Assembly (NCBI GenBank): GCA_944381165.1
Contig: CALWKC010000019.1
Location: forward strand, 1-55,535
DNA: 55,535 bases
Source: an uncultured Lachnospira sp.
Lineage (GTDB): Bacteria > Bacillota > Clostridia > Lachnospirales > Lachnospiraceae
Reading direction: 5' to 3'
The number at the start of each line of letters is the position of its first letter. The first letter of the stretch is position 1. This document shows positions 17,645 to 26,358 of this stretch, piece by piece. Under the pieces are notes generated by a model. It saw only the letters and a list, made by a program, of their open reading frames with translations. It did not search any database and had not been told where the DNA came from. A program made the position numbers and the translations under genes.

Positions 17645-18355
17645 ATGAAGGTTGGAATAATGCAGCCGTATTTTTTCCCTTATATAGGATATTTTTCACT
17701 TATAAAATACACTGATGAATTTGTATTTTTTGATACGCCACAGTATATCTCTCATGGCTGGGTAAACAGAAACAGGGTTTTAGGACAGAACAAGGAGCCT
17801 GTGTATATTATTGTTCCCATAAGAAAAGCTCCAAGAGAGACTCCTATTATGGATATAAAAATTAACAGTGAAATGAACTGGAGGGAAAAAATATACGGAC
17901 AGCTCACAGTCTATAAAAAAAAGGCTCCGAATTACAATGAGACGATAGAGCTTGTACACAGCCTTCTTGATGTGGATTATGGCGATGATTTATCTCTCTT
18001 AAATATTGAGACAACTAAAAAGGTATGTGAGTATCTCGGGTTAGAGAGAAAGTTCCAAACCTTTTCAAAAATGGACATTGCTATCGACGAGGTTAATGAG
18101 CCGGACGAATGGGCTTTAAATATCACCAAGGCTATGGGGTATGACACTTATGTTAACCCGCCGGGCGGAATGTCATTTTTTAACAGGGAAAAGTATGAAA
18201 ATGCAGGAATAAGACTGGAATTTCTGGAGGCTCAGCTTCAGCCGTATGTACAGCGAATCGGTCATTTTGAGCCGGGTTTGTCCATCATAGATGTAATGAT
18301 GTTTTGCAAAAAAGATGAAATTACGGACATGTTGGACGAGTATAAAATTCTTTAA
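17645..18355 (+). CDS. WbqC-like family protein
   Basis: 236 residues matching the WbqC family found in O-antigen and capsule clusters. The typical start KVGIMQPYFFPYIGYFSLI and the middle SHGWVNRNRV are clear. The biochemical role of the family is not settled; it occurs with DegT aminotransferases and has been suggested to help modify amino sugars. TAGGAGA upstream gives a usable ribosome binding site. It lies between two PLP-type enzymes. Confidence 0.85.
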   Translation: MKVGIMQPYFFPYIGYFSLIKYTDEFVFFDTPQYISHGWVNRNRVLGQNKEPVYIIVPIRKAPRETPIMDIKINSEMNWREKIYGQLTVYKKKAPNYNETIELVHSLLDVDYGDDLSLLNIETTKKVCEYLGLERKFQTFSKMDIAIDEVNEPDEWALNITKAMGYDTYVNPPGGMSFFNREKYENAGIRLEFLEAQLQPYVQRIGHFEPGLSIIDVMMFCKKDEITDMLDEYKIL

Positions 18356-18416
18356 TTATAGGAAAAGAAGCGTAAATAAAAATTCGGCGGATAGATATAA
18401 GAGAGGAAAAAATATT

Positions 18417-19370
18417 ATGAAAGAATACGGCGGATATATTGAATTAGACAGATATACAGGCAGCGAATATTATTCAGACCTGGTATCATTAAACTGCGGC
18501 AGAAGCTGTTTAAGGTATCTGATTGAGGCAAAAAATATAAAAAAAATATATTTGCCGTTTTTCTTATGTGATACGGTAAAAATGGCTTGCGAGGTCTGCG
18601 GAATTTCATATGAATATTATTTAATTGATAAAGCTTTTAAGCCTGTTTTTGATAAAGTTCCCGGTGAAAATGAATATTTGTATATTGTCAATTATTACGG
18701 ACAGCTTACGGATGATTATATAAAGAATTTAAAGCAAAAATACAAAAATATAATTATTGATAATGCGCAGGCTTTCTTCAGAAAGCCCCTTCCTGATATG
18801 GATACAATTTATATAGCCAGAAAGTTTTTCGGTGTGGCGGACGGAGCGTATTTGGCTACGGACTGCAAGCCTGCGGCAGAGTATCCTGTTGATATATCCT
18901 ATGACAAAATGAATTTTCTTTTGGGAAGATTTGAAAAAACGGCATCAGAGTTTTACGAGGAATATGTAAATAACAATCTGAGATTTGATACTGAGGAAAT
19001 AAAGTATACATCAAAGCTCACTTCCAACCTGTTGAGAGCAGTTGATTATGAGTTTGTTAAAAAAAGAAGAGAAGAAAATTTTGCATATATGGACGAGCGC
19101 CTGAAAAAATACAATCAGTTATCGCTTCATCCGACAGAAGGACCTTTTGCATATCCTCTTCTTATAGAAAACGGCTCTGAGATTCGAAAAAAACTTCAGC
19201 AGATAAAAATATATGTTCCAACGCTGTGGCCTGATGTATTCAGCCTGTGCGCTGAGGACAGTCTTGAGTACAGGTATGCAAGGGATATTCTCCCGCTTCC
19301 GATTGACCAGAGATATGACGCGGATGACATGAAAGTAATATGTGACAGTGTCTTAAAGTATCTTGTTTGA
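18417..19370 (+). CDS. DegT-like PLP enzyme, diverged
   Basis: 317 residues with a shortened DegT/StrS-like fold. IIDNAQAFF corresponds to the PLP-contacting Asp/Gln region, and YIARKFFGVADGA carries the expected Schiff-base Lys. It is shorter and more diverged than the aminotransferase two genes upstream. The start at 18417 follows GAGAGG; an earlier in-frame start would overlap the WbqC gene without a ribosome binding site. It may use PLP for a different reaction or be a partner subunit. Confidence 0.7.
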   Translation: MKEYGGYIELDRYTGSEYYSDLVSLNCGRSCLRYLIEAKNIKKIYLPFFLCDTVKMACEVCGISYEYYLIDKAFKPVFDKVPGENEYLYIVNYYGQLTDDYIKNLKQKYKNIIIDNAQAFFRKPLPDMDTIYIARKFFGVADGAYLATDCKPAAEYPVDISYDKMNFLLGRFEKTASEFYEEYVNNNLRFDTEEIKYTSKLTSNLLRAVDYEFVKKRREENFAYMDERLKKYNQLSLHPTEGPFAYPLLIENGSEIRKKLQQIKIYVPTLWPDVFSLCAEDSLEYRYARDILPLPIDQRYDADDMKVICDSVLKYLV

Positions 19371-19450
19371 AAAAGATAAAACAACATTAATTTTGAAGTA
19401 TATAAGCAGATATTGTAAAGCTTTAATATAATTTGAAAGGAATTTGTAAT

Positions 19451-21016
19451 ATGAGTATGCTGGTGGGCGGTGTTAGTTTAAACGGCTGTGTATATTATGC
19501 TGATAAAAATGAATTAAAATTAAGATGCTGGTTTTTGCCAAGAAAAGCATATGACAGCATTGAGGTGTATTATAATAATGAATTTATCGGTAAAGCTGAA
19601 CTTGATATAGAAAGAAAAGATGTAATTAGAAATTTTCCGCAGTATAAGGAAGATAAGCCGGGGTTTACATTTCGCTCAAATAAAATAAATTATATTAATG
19701 GTGATGATTATATACTTTTGATAATAAAACATAAAGGCATAATAACAGAATGCAGAATAGAAAAAATGGAGATTATTGATTACGAAAATAAATTATTAAC
19801 CTTGTTTAACAGATATTCAGAAATTGATATTGATATTTCAGGATTATACAGAAATAAAAAATGTTATTTATTGTCAGATGAAAATTCAAATACTGAGATT
19901 TTAAAACAATGTATAAATAAAGATGAAATTTTTATAATTACAGAAAAAAGTCTTGAAAAGCTTAGCCATGAAAATTCATTTGTTATTGTTGCTTCATGCG
20001 AATGGGACAAGGATTGCCGAAAACTAGAGAAATATGGCTACACAGCATTTGAAGATTTTATTCCTCTGTGGTATATACCCGTAATAAAAGCGCATTTTAT
20101 CGAGGTGAGATATTTAGATACTGTATCTGTTGACATAGAGGAGTATATAAAATTTATTTGTACTAACAAAAAAATGCTGATAGTATATGGAAACTGTCAG
20201 GCTGAAAAAATTTCAAGAGGTTTAGCATGTTCGGATTTGATAAATAAAGAATATAATTGTGTTATTCTTCCGGGAGTACATGAATTTAATGAAACGGAGA
20301 TTAAACTTTTAAGAAAAATAATAAAATATGCGGATTTATTTATATACCAGAATATTAAAATGGTTAATAAATTTTCACCGCTTTTGGGCACGGAATATAT
20401 GAATACAATTCTCAGAAGAGACTGCATAAAAATATGTGTTCCAAACATTTATTTTGCAAGTTATTATCCTCAGCAGTGTAACAACAAGTATGATAAAAGC
20501 GGATTATTTGCGGTTGGAGATATTAATATCAACTCTTTATATGAGAAAAATCAGCTTACAAAGAGTAACATCGACAGATTAAATGGTGAAAATTATTATT
20601 CAAAAGAAGAAGTCTTAAACTTTTTGGCTCAGAGTTTTGAGGAACTAAGGAAAAGAGAAAATGAACACTGTGATATTATAATCTCCGATTATCTGGAAAA
20701 TAATTATAAAAAGAGTCTGCTTTTTTATGTAAATAATCATCCATGCAAGGTTGTTATTATAGAAATGGTTCAAAGGATAATAGAATTTCTTTATGGAGAA
20801 AGAGACGAAAAATATCAATGGAATGAAATTATTGGAGAGTTGGATACGATTTCTCAGCCGATATATAGTTCCGTTGAAAAACATCTAAATCTTGAGTTCA
20901 GCAGAAAAACTTTTATGCCTTATAAAAATTACAGTCCGGAGATTATGGATTGGAATAAATATGCGAACACATATATAGAAAAGTGTTTTGGCATAAAGGA
21001 GCTGCCACAGACTTAA
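19451..21016 (+). CDS. WcbI-like polysaccharide biosynthesis protein with N-terminal beta domain
   Basis: 521 residues. Residues ~15-100 match the N-terminal domain of the giant transferase (WFLPRKAYDSIEVYYN, then a KPGFTF segment). Residues ~245-500 fit the WcbI family of putative acetyltransferases, with the signature IVYGNCQAEKIS and a later DLFIYQNIK. ATG at 19451 follows GAAAGG; a TTG 18 bases earlier is less likely. The coding is more AT-rich than that of its neighbours, which hints at a separate origin. Likely role is acyl substitution of the glycan. Confidence 0.75.
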   Translation: MSMLVGGVSLNGCVYYADKNELKLRCWFLPRKAYDSIEVYYNNEFIGKAELDIERKDVIRNFPQYKEDKPGFTFRSNKINYINGDDYILLIIKHKGIITECRIEKMEIIDYENKLLTLFNRYSEIDIDISGLYRNKKCYLLSDENSNTEILKQCINKDEIFIITEKSLEKLSHENSFVIVASCEWDKDCRKLEKYGYTAFEDFIPLWYIPVIKAHFIEVRYLDTVSVDIEEYIKFICTNKKMLIVYGNCQAEKISRGLACSDLINKEYNCVILPGVHEFNETEIKLLRKIIKYADLFIYQNIKMVNKFSPLLGTEYMNTILRRDCIKICVPNIYFASYYPQQCNNKYDKSGLFAVGDININSLYEKNQLTKSNIDRLNGENYYSKEEVLNFLAQSFEELRKRENEHCDIIISDYLENNYKKSLLFYVNNHPCKVVIIEMVQRIIEFLYGERDEKYQWNEIIGELDTISQPIYSSVEKHLNLEFSRKTFMPYKNYSPEIMDWNKYANTYIEKCFGIKELPQT

Positions 21017-21038
21017 TAAATATTACAGGAGAGTAGAT

Positions 21039-21590
21039 ATGATTATTAGAAACGGCTGCGCAACATTAAGGGCGATTGAAAAAGAAGATTTTGATTTGTT
21101 GTATTACATGGTCAACGCGCCGGAGATTGAGGCTATGATAGGCGGATGGTGCCTTCCAGTAAGCAGACATGAGCAGGAAAAATGGATGGAATCATTTAAG
21201 AATACCGACAGAAATATAAAGCTTATGGTTGAGCTTGAGAACGGAAAAACTATCGGAATGGTAATGCTTACAGGGATTGACTGGAAAAACCGTGTGGCGC
21301 TTTTAGAGTATAAAATCAGCGCACCTGTCGAATACAGAATTAAAGGCGATATATATGATGCGGCGGATGGAATGCTTTCCTATGCATTTAACGAGTTGGG
21401 GCTGAATTGTGTAACAGCAACCGTTATGCTGGAGAATAAATTTTCGCTTAAACTTGTTAAAAAGCTTGGCTTTGTTCAGGAAGGAGTTATGCGTCAAAGA
21501 GTGTATAAGAATGGCGAATTTAAGGACCAGGCAGAATTTTCTCTGTTAAGAGATGAATATTACAGTCTAAGAAATAAAGATAATGCCTGA
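21039..21590 (+). CDS. GNAT family N-acetyltransferase (RimJ/RimL type)
   Basis: 183 residues of the RimJ/RimL-like GNAT subfamily: N-terminal CATLRAIEKEDFDLLY, a central beta strand with IGMVMLTGIDWKN and the late ENKFSLKLVKKLGFVQEG acetyl-CoA loop. In polysaccharide clusters such enzymes usually N-acylate amino sugars. CAGGAGAG precedes the ATG. It begins a run of acyl-related genes (GNAT, MaoC, SDR, FkbH, ACP). Confidence 0.88.
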   Translation: MIIRNGCATLRAIEKEDFDLLYYMVNAPEIEAMIGGWCLPVSRHEQEKWMESFKNTDRNIKLMVELENGKTIGMVMLTGIDWKNRVALLEYKISAPVEYRIKGDIYDAADGMLSYAFNELGLNCVTATVMLENKFSLKLVKKLGFVQEGVMRQRVYKNGEFKDQAEFSLLRDEYYSLRNKDNA

Positions 21591-21601
21591 GGGGAAAGAG
21601 A

Positions 21602-22027
21602 ATGCATATGAATGAGTACACATATGAACAGATAGAAATCGGTACAAAGGAAAGTTTTGAAGTATCTGTTACAGAGGAGATGCTCGAGAGCTTTAAAAAG
21701 ATAACAGGAGATATTAATCCTCTTCATAACGATGCTGAATATGCGCGTTCGATGAAGTATGAGGACAGAGTTGTATACGGTATGCTCACGGCTTCATTTT
21801 TATCTACTTTGGCAGGCGTATATCTTCCCGGTAAAAGAAGTCTTATTATGGAGACAAATATAAAGTATACAAAGCCGGTTTACTGCGGTGATACTATTTC
21901 TGTTGAGGGGACTGTAACGGATAAAAATGATATGTTTCGTTTTATTATTTTAAAGGTTGTTATGAAAAATCACCGAGGAGATAAGGTGTTAAGGGCTGAA
22001 ATGAAAGTGAGGGTAATGGATGAATAA
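21602..22027 (+). CDS. MaoC-like (R)-hydratase/dehydratase
   Basis: 141 residues with the hot-dog fold hydratase-2 motif: DINPLHNDAEYARS (Asp and His of the catalytic pair) followed by VYGMLTASFLS. Family members hydrate enoyl thioesters or dehydrate 3-hydroxyacyl thioesters. GAGGGG lies seven bases before the chosen ATG. It overlaps the SDR gene by 8 bases, so the two likely act in sequence on an ACP-bound acyl chain. Confidence 0.88.
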   Translation: MHMNEYTYEQIEIGTKESFEVSVTEEMLESFKKITGDINPLHNDAEYARSMKYEDRVVYGMLTASFLSTLAGVYLPGKRSLIMETNIKYTKPVYCGDTISVEGTVTDKNDMFRFIILKVVMKNHRGDKVLRAEMKVRVMDE

Positions 22028-22754
22028 CAAAAAGGTATTGCTTGTACTGGGGGCGTCTTCTGATTTGGGCGTTTCACTTATAGAAAATGTAGCAGATAAT
22101 TATGACTGTGTAATTGCTCATTACCGCAGAATGTCCGAAAAACTTGAGGAGCTTCAGAACAGGTATAAGGAAAAGCTTATCTGTCTGAAAGCGGATTTTT
22201 GCAGCGAAAAAGAATGTGAAATAATGATAGACGATATTAAGGATAAAGGGCTGACACCGACAGATATAGTTCACTTTTCATCTTCAAATGCGGAGCAGTT
22301 AAGATTTCATAAACAGAGCTGGGATTCATTCCAGCGCTTAATTGACACCTCTTTAAAATCTCTTGTTCAGGTGCTTACGGCGTTTCTTCCGGCAATGAGC
22401 AAGCAGAAATACGGCAGGATTGTAATAATGCTTACATCGTATACGATTAATATGCCGCCGCGTTATCTGAGTGCATATGTAACTGTAAAATATGCTCTGC
22501 TTGGGCTGGTAAAATCACTTGCTGTTGAATATGCAAGCAAAGGAATTACTGTGAACGGGGTTTCGCCTGAGATGATAGAGACAAAATTTCTTGCGGATAC
22601 GCCGGAGCTTATTGTCAAAAACAATGCTGAGGCAAGCCCGCTTGGCAGAAATCTCGTAACTGATGATGTTGTTCCGGCAATTAAATTTTTATTATCTGAC
22701 GGCGCAGCTTGTATCACAGGTCAGAATATTGCAATTACAGGCGGTAAGTTTTAA
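22020..22754 (+). CDS. SDR family oxidoreductase (FabG-like)
   Basis: 244 residues with the SDR cofactor motif GASSDLG near residue 11, catalytic Ser in MLTSYT and the YVTVK pair near 155. FabG-type members reduce 3-ketoacyl-ACP with NADPH. Lying between a MaoC hydratase and an FkbH/ACP pair, it probably makes or reduces a hydroxyacyl group to be placed on the glycan. Confidence 0.88.
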   Translation: MNNKKVLLVLGASSDLGVSLIENVADNYDCVIAHYRRMSEKLEELQNRYKEKLICLKADFCSEKECEIMIDDIKDKGLTPTDIVHFSSSNAEQLRFHKQSWDSFQRLIDTSLKSLVQVLTAFLPAMSKQKYGRIVIMLTSYTINMPPRYLSAYVTVKYALLGLVKSLAVEYASKGITVNGVSPEMIETKFLADTPELIVKNNAEASPLGRNLVTDDVVPAIKFLLSDGAACITGQNIAITGGKF

Positions 22755-22783
22755 ACCATTTTTAACAATAAAGGAGTAATAGA

Positions 22784-24565
22784 GTGGAGTGCTTAAAATA
22801 TCCATTTGATGGAGAGTATATTATTAAGAAAAAGAAGTCAATAAAAAGAGAACTGTTGGAAAACGGCAAAAATTTTCTTGATAAAAAGGTGGCGATACTT
22901 GGAGGCTCTACGACAAGCAATGTAAAGCTTATGCTGGAGCTGTTTTTGCTGGATTACGGAATTAAACCGGAGTTTTATGAATCGGAATATAATCAGTTTT
23001 ATCAGGAGGCTGTATTTGACAGTCCGGAGCTGGATGAATTTGCGCCTGATATTATTTATATACATACCTCGAACAGGAATGTAGAGCAGTTTCCGCAGAT
23101 TTCTGCTTCTGAGCCGGATATAGAGGCTATGTTGAATAACGAATTTGCCAGATTTGAGTCCGTTTGGGAAAGTCTCAGACAAAAATACAGATGCCCTATA
23201 ATACAGAACAATTTTGAACTTCCGTATTATCGTCTCATGGGAAATAAAGATGCGAGCGATATACACGGAAGAGTGCATTACATCAGTTCCCTGAATGAAA
23301 AGTTTTATGAATACGCCCGCGTTCATGAGGATTTTTATATCAATGACATTAATTATATATCTGCCTGCTACGGTCTGGATAAATGGTCTGACCAGTTTGC
23401 ATGGAATATGTATAAATACTGCTGTGCAATAGAGGCAATACCTGATTTGGCATATAATATTGCCAGAATAATAAAAGCAATATATGGAAAAAACAAAAAG
23501 GGTTTTGTTCTTGATTTGGATAATACGCTTTGGGGCGGTGTTATAGGAGATGACGGAGCCGATAATATTGAAATCGGACAGGAAACCTCTGTGGGACAAG
23601 CTTACAGTGAATTTCAGGCGTATCTTAAGGCTCATAAACAGATGGGAATAATTCTCAATGTTGATTCTAAGAACGACTATGAGAATGCTTTGGCGGGGCT
23701 GGAGCATCCGGAGAGCATTTTAAGGCCGGATGATTTTGTAATGATTAAAGCCAACTGGGAGCCTAAGGACCGTAATTTTGACGAGATTGCGCAGAGCTTA
23801 AACCTTTTGCCGGAAAGTCTTGTTTTTATTGACGACAACCCGGCAGAGCGCGAAATTGTCAGGCGAAATCTCTCAAATGTAGAAGCGCCGGAAATTGATA
23901 AGGTTGAGAATTATATACGCATAATTGATAAAATGGGCTTTTTTGAGGTTACAAATATTTCCGCAGATGATGTAAAGAGAAACGAGATGTATAAGGAAAA
24001 TGCTGCGAGGGCGCAGCTTAGAGCATCCTTTGATTCCTATGAGGATTATCTTATCTCTCTGGAGATGAAGGCGGAAATCAGAGCATTTGAGCCTGTCTAT
24101 GTGGCAAGAATTGCGCAGCTTACTAATAAAAGCAATCAGTTTAATTTGACAACCAAGAGATATACGAAGAGTGAGATTGAGGACATTTCCGGGAGTGAGG
24201 ATTATATAACCCTGTATGGAAAGCTGGCTGACAAATTCGGCGATAACGGTGTAGTGTCTGTCTTAATAGGCAAAATTAAGAATGATGAGCTCTATATTGA
24301 TTTATGGCTTATGAGCTGCCGTGTTCTGAAGAGAGATATGGAGTACGCAATGATGGATGAGCTCGTAAAGCAATGCCGCAAAAAGGGAATACAGATTATA
24401 CACGGCTTTTATTATCCGACTGCAAAAAATGCAATGGTAAAGGATTTTTACAGTTTGCAGGGATTTTCGAAGGAAAGCGAAGATGATGCAGGCAATTCGG
24501 AATGGAAGTTTATAATTTCAGCAGATTATAAAAATAAAAATAAAGTTATTAAAGTGGAGGATTAA
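22784..24565 (+). CDS. FkbH-like HAD-IIIC protein
   Basis: 593 residues with the FkbH-like layout: an N-terminal SGNH-like part, HAD domain motif DLDNTLWGGVIGDDG beginning near Asp244, and a C-terminal GNAT-like region with LTNKSNQFNLTTKRY. Known FkbH proteins load a glyceryl group from 1,3-bisphosphoglycerate onto an acyl carrier protein. The GTG start at 22784 follows AAGGAG. The ACP gene follows after 4 bases, which supports a glyceryl- or hydroxyacyl-ACP product. Relatives are common in surface polysaccharide loci. Confidence 0.87.
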   Translation: MECLKYPFDGEYIIKKKKSIKRELLENGKNFLDKKVAILGGSTTSNVKLMLELFLLDYGIKPEFYESEYNQFYQEAVFDSPELDEFAPDIIYIHTSNRNVEQFPQISASEPDIEAMLNNEFARFESVWESLRQKYRCPIIQNNFELPYYRLMGNKDASDIHGRVHYISSLNEKFYEYARVHEDFYINDINYISACYGLDKWSDQFAWNMYKYCCAIEAIPDLAYNIARIIKAIYGKNKKGFVLDLDNTLWGGVIGDDGADNIEIGQETSVGQAYSEFQAYLKAHKQMGIILNVDSKNDYENALAGLEHPESILRPDDFVMIKANWEPKDRNFDEIAQSLNLLPESLVFIDDNPAEREIVRRNLSNVEAPEIDKVENYIRIIDKMGFFEVTNISADDVKRNEMYKENAARAQLRASFDSYEDYLISLEMKAEIRAFEPVYVARIAQLTNKSNQFNLTTKRYTKSEIEDISGSEDYITLYGKLADKFGDNGVVSVLIGKIKNDELYIDLWLMSCRVLKRDMEYAMMDELVKQCRKKGIQIIHGFYYPTAKNAMVKDFYSLQGFSKESEDDAGNSEWKFIISADYKNKNKVIKVED

Positions 24566-24569
24566 ATCA

Positions 24570-24809
24570 ATGACAAGAGAAGAAGTATATGAGGCATTAA
24601 ACGAAATATTCAGAGACGTGTTTGACGATGAGGATATTACAGTATGTGACACAACTACGGCAGAGGACATTGAGGACTGGGACAGCCTGGAGCATATTAA
24701 CTTAACAGTGGCTATAGAAAAGAGATTTAATATAAAGTTCACTATGGAAGAAGTAACAACAATGAAAAATGTCGGTGCAATGGTGGATATTATATTGGAA
24801 AGGATTTAG
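24570..24809 (+). CDS. Acyl carrier protein
   Basis: 79-residue acidic ACP. DWDSLEHINL contains the phosphopantetheine Ser in the DSL motif (about residue 37). It is a stand-alone carrier dedicated to this cluster, with GGAGG before the start at the end of the FkbH-like gene. Confidence 0.92.
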   Translation: MTREEVYEALNEIFRDVFDDEDITVCDTTTAEDIEDWDSLEHINLTVAIEKRFNIKFTMEEVTTMKNVGAMVDIILERI

Positions 24810-24826
24810 ACGTCAGAAAGCTGCAC

Positions 24827-26203
24827 ATGGATAACAATTACAATGAGTATATGCCTACAGAATCAGAACGTCAGGAGTATCTGGCATATAAAAGTCCGGA
24901 GGATGTTCTTCACAATTTTAATGAGGGAGTAATGCTGCTTGAAAGTGAGCTTTCAGGAAAGCATATTGACAGTCCTGTTTTAATCTGTGGCGGTATGGCT
25001 GCTTTCGATAAGGGTTTAATTGATTTTATTAACAGGTTGTTGGAGTTAAACAGCAACCTGTTTTTGCTGTCGGAGGTAACCGCGGAGTACAGAAGATATA
25101 CATCCGATAAAATAAGATTTCCGTTTATATGTACCCCTCATCTTCTTGCAAAGGAGATTATTGTTCTTGGAATGGATATTCCGGTAAGTCAGGAGGCTTT
25201 GGATTTATCGGAACAAAAGCCGTATGTAAAAGAGGCGGCTGACAATATGAATGAGCGCTATATGACTATCGGAGATGGATATGCTCAGATGTGGTCGTAT
25301 TACGCATACCGTTATGTATGCAGGCTTCTGGATATTATTAATCCATGTGAGGTCTGGTTATGGAATGAATTCTATGCGTTTCATCACATTTTCAGAAATA
25401 TATGCAGAGAGAGGGGCATAGCTGTCAGATATATGGAGTTTGGCTGTATACCGGGAACAATCTGCATTGAAAAAGAAGGGCAGCAGGGGGAAAGTATCCC
25501 TGCGAGACACCCGTTCTTGTTCAGTTTGAAAAAAATAGGCGGCAGTGATATTGAAAATGCGGACAGGGTGCTTGAATATTGCAGAGAGAGCGGCCTTAAC
25601 CGCAATGTGCAGCCTGAGCAGCGTATTGTTACGGAAACGCTTAAGTTTTACAGGGCAGGAAGAAAAACACTTGTCTATCTTGGGCAGAATGATTATGAAT
25701 CCGGTCTCAGACCATATGGCAGGAACAGCAGAAAGTATCACTCGCCTGTTTTCTCATCAACACTGGAGGCTCTTGAGTATATTCAAATGCTTGCCATAAA
25801 GAATGACTGGAATTTAATATACAAGCCGCATCCTATTATGTCAGCTTTAGGACATGATACTGTAACTTCAGCGGAGGGGCTGGATATTGTCACTGAGGTT
25901 GATATAAATTCAGTAATTGATGCAGCGGATGTTGTTGTTACTATATTATCGCAGAGCGCTTATATTGCTTTAATACGTGAAAAGCCGGTTGTGATGCTGG
26001 GCTATACCCAGCTTAAAGGAAAAGGCTGCACCTATGAAGCCTTCAGTCGAAGAATAATAGAAAAAAAACTTAAATATGCGATGAGACACGGATATACACA
26101 GAAGCAGAAAAAATTATTTTTGCGTCATACAGCACAGCTTTTGAAGTATTATCTGTATGATGACGGAGTTGAGAAGAAGTTAAAAATCGGAAGAGAATTA
26201 TAA
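24827..26203 (+). CDS. Capsule polysaccharide synthesis-like protein, paralogue of the giant transferase middle domain
   Basis: 458 residues similar to residues ~190-620 of the giant transferase at 12689: YMEFGCIPGTICIEKEGQQ matches YMESGLLPGTYIFESEGQM, and GQNDYESG, IYKPHP and TILSQSAYIALIREKP also match. This resembles the Capsule_synth (KpsC/KpsS-like, GT-B) fold. No membrane segment is seen. The ribosome binding site is weak (AGAAAG), with 17 bases after the ACP stop. It probably transfers a residue, possibly using the ACP-linked group, but that is inference. Confidence 0.7.
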   Translation: MDNNYNEYMPTESERQEYLAYKSPEDVLHNFNEGVMLLESELSGKHIDSPVLICGGMAAFDKGLIDFINRLLELNSNLFLLSEVTAEYRRYTSDKIRFPFICTPHLLAKEIIVLGMDIPVSQEALDLSEQKPYVKEAADNMNERYMTIGDGYAQMWSYYAYRYVCRLLDIINPCEVWLWNEFYAFHHIFRNICRERGIAVRYMEFGCIPGTICIEKEGQQGESIPARHPFLFSLKKIGGSDIENADRVLEYCRESGLNRNVQPEQRIVTETLKFYRAGRKTLVYLGQNDYESGLRPYGRNSRKYHSPVFSSTLEALEYIQMLAIKNDWNLIYKPHPIMSALGHDTVTSAEGLDIVTEVDINSVIDAADVVVTILSQSAYIALIREKPVVMLGYTQLKGKGCTYEAFSRRIIEKKLKYAMRHGYTQKQKKLFLRHTAQLLKYYLYDDGVEKKLKIGREL

Positions 26204-26258
26204 AATTAAAAAATAATTAATTAAGGCGAAGCTGTAATGCAACAGTATTGTTCCTAAA

Positions 26259-26287
26259 TTGCAAAGCGTTGTTATATATGCTAACAT
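26259..26287 (+). promoter_or_regulatory. Candidate sigma-A promoter of the HipA-like gene
   Basis: TTGCAA is followed by a 17-base spacer and TAACAT inside the 155-base gap before the kinase gene, giving a leader of about 65 bases. This suggests independent transcription from the surrounding operon. Confidence 0.45.
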
Positions 26288-26358
26288 TAAGACAAAGGTG
26301 AGAGTACGGACTAACTGCGAAAACGGTTTCTCTTTCCCTAAACGATAAGGAGGGATTT

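Noticed and set aside
22838-23707. 289-residue leftward open frame inside the FkbH-like gene
   Set aside because: Lies fully antisense to a clear HAD protein, has Ile/Arg-rich composition and no ribosome binding site.
26216-26358. Structured RNA or tRNA upstream of the HipA-like gene
   Set aside because: No cloverleaf or TTC-loop signature was found; only a promoter-like pair is supported.
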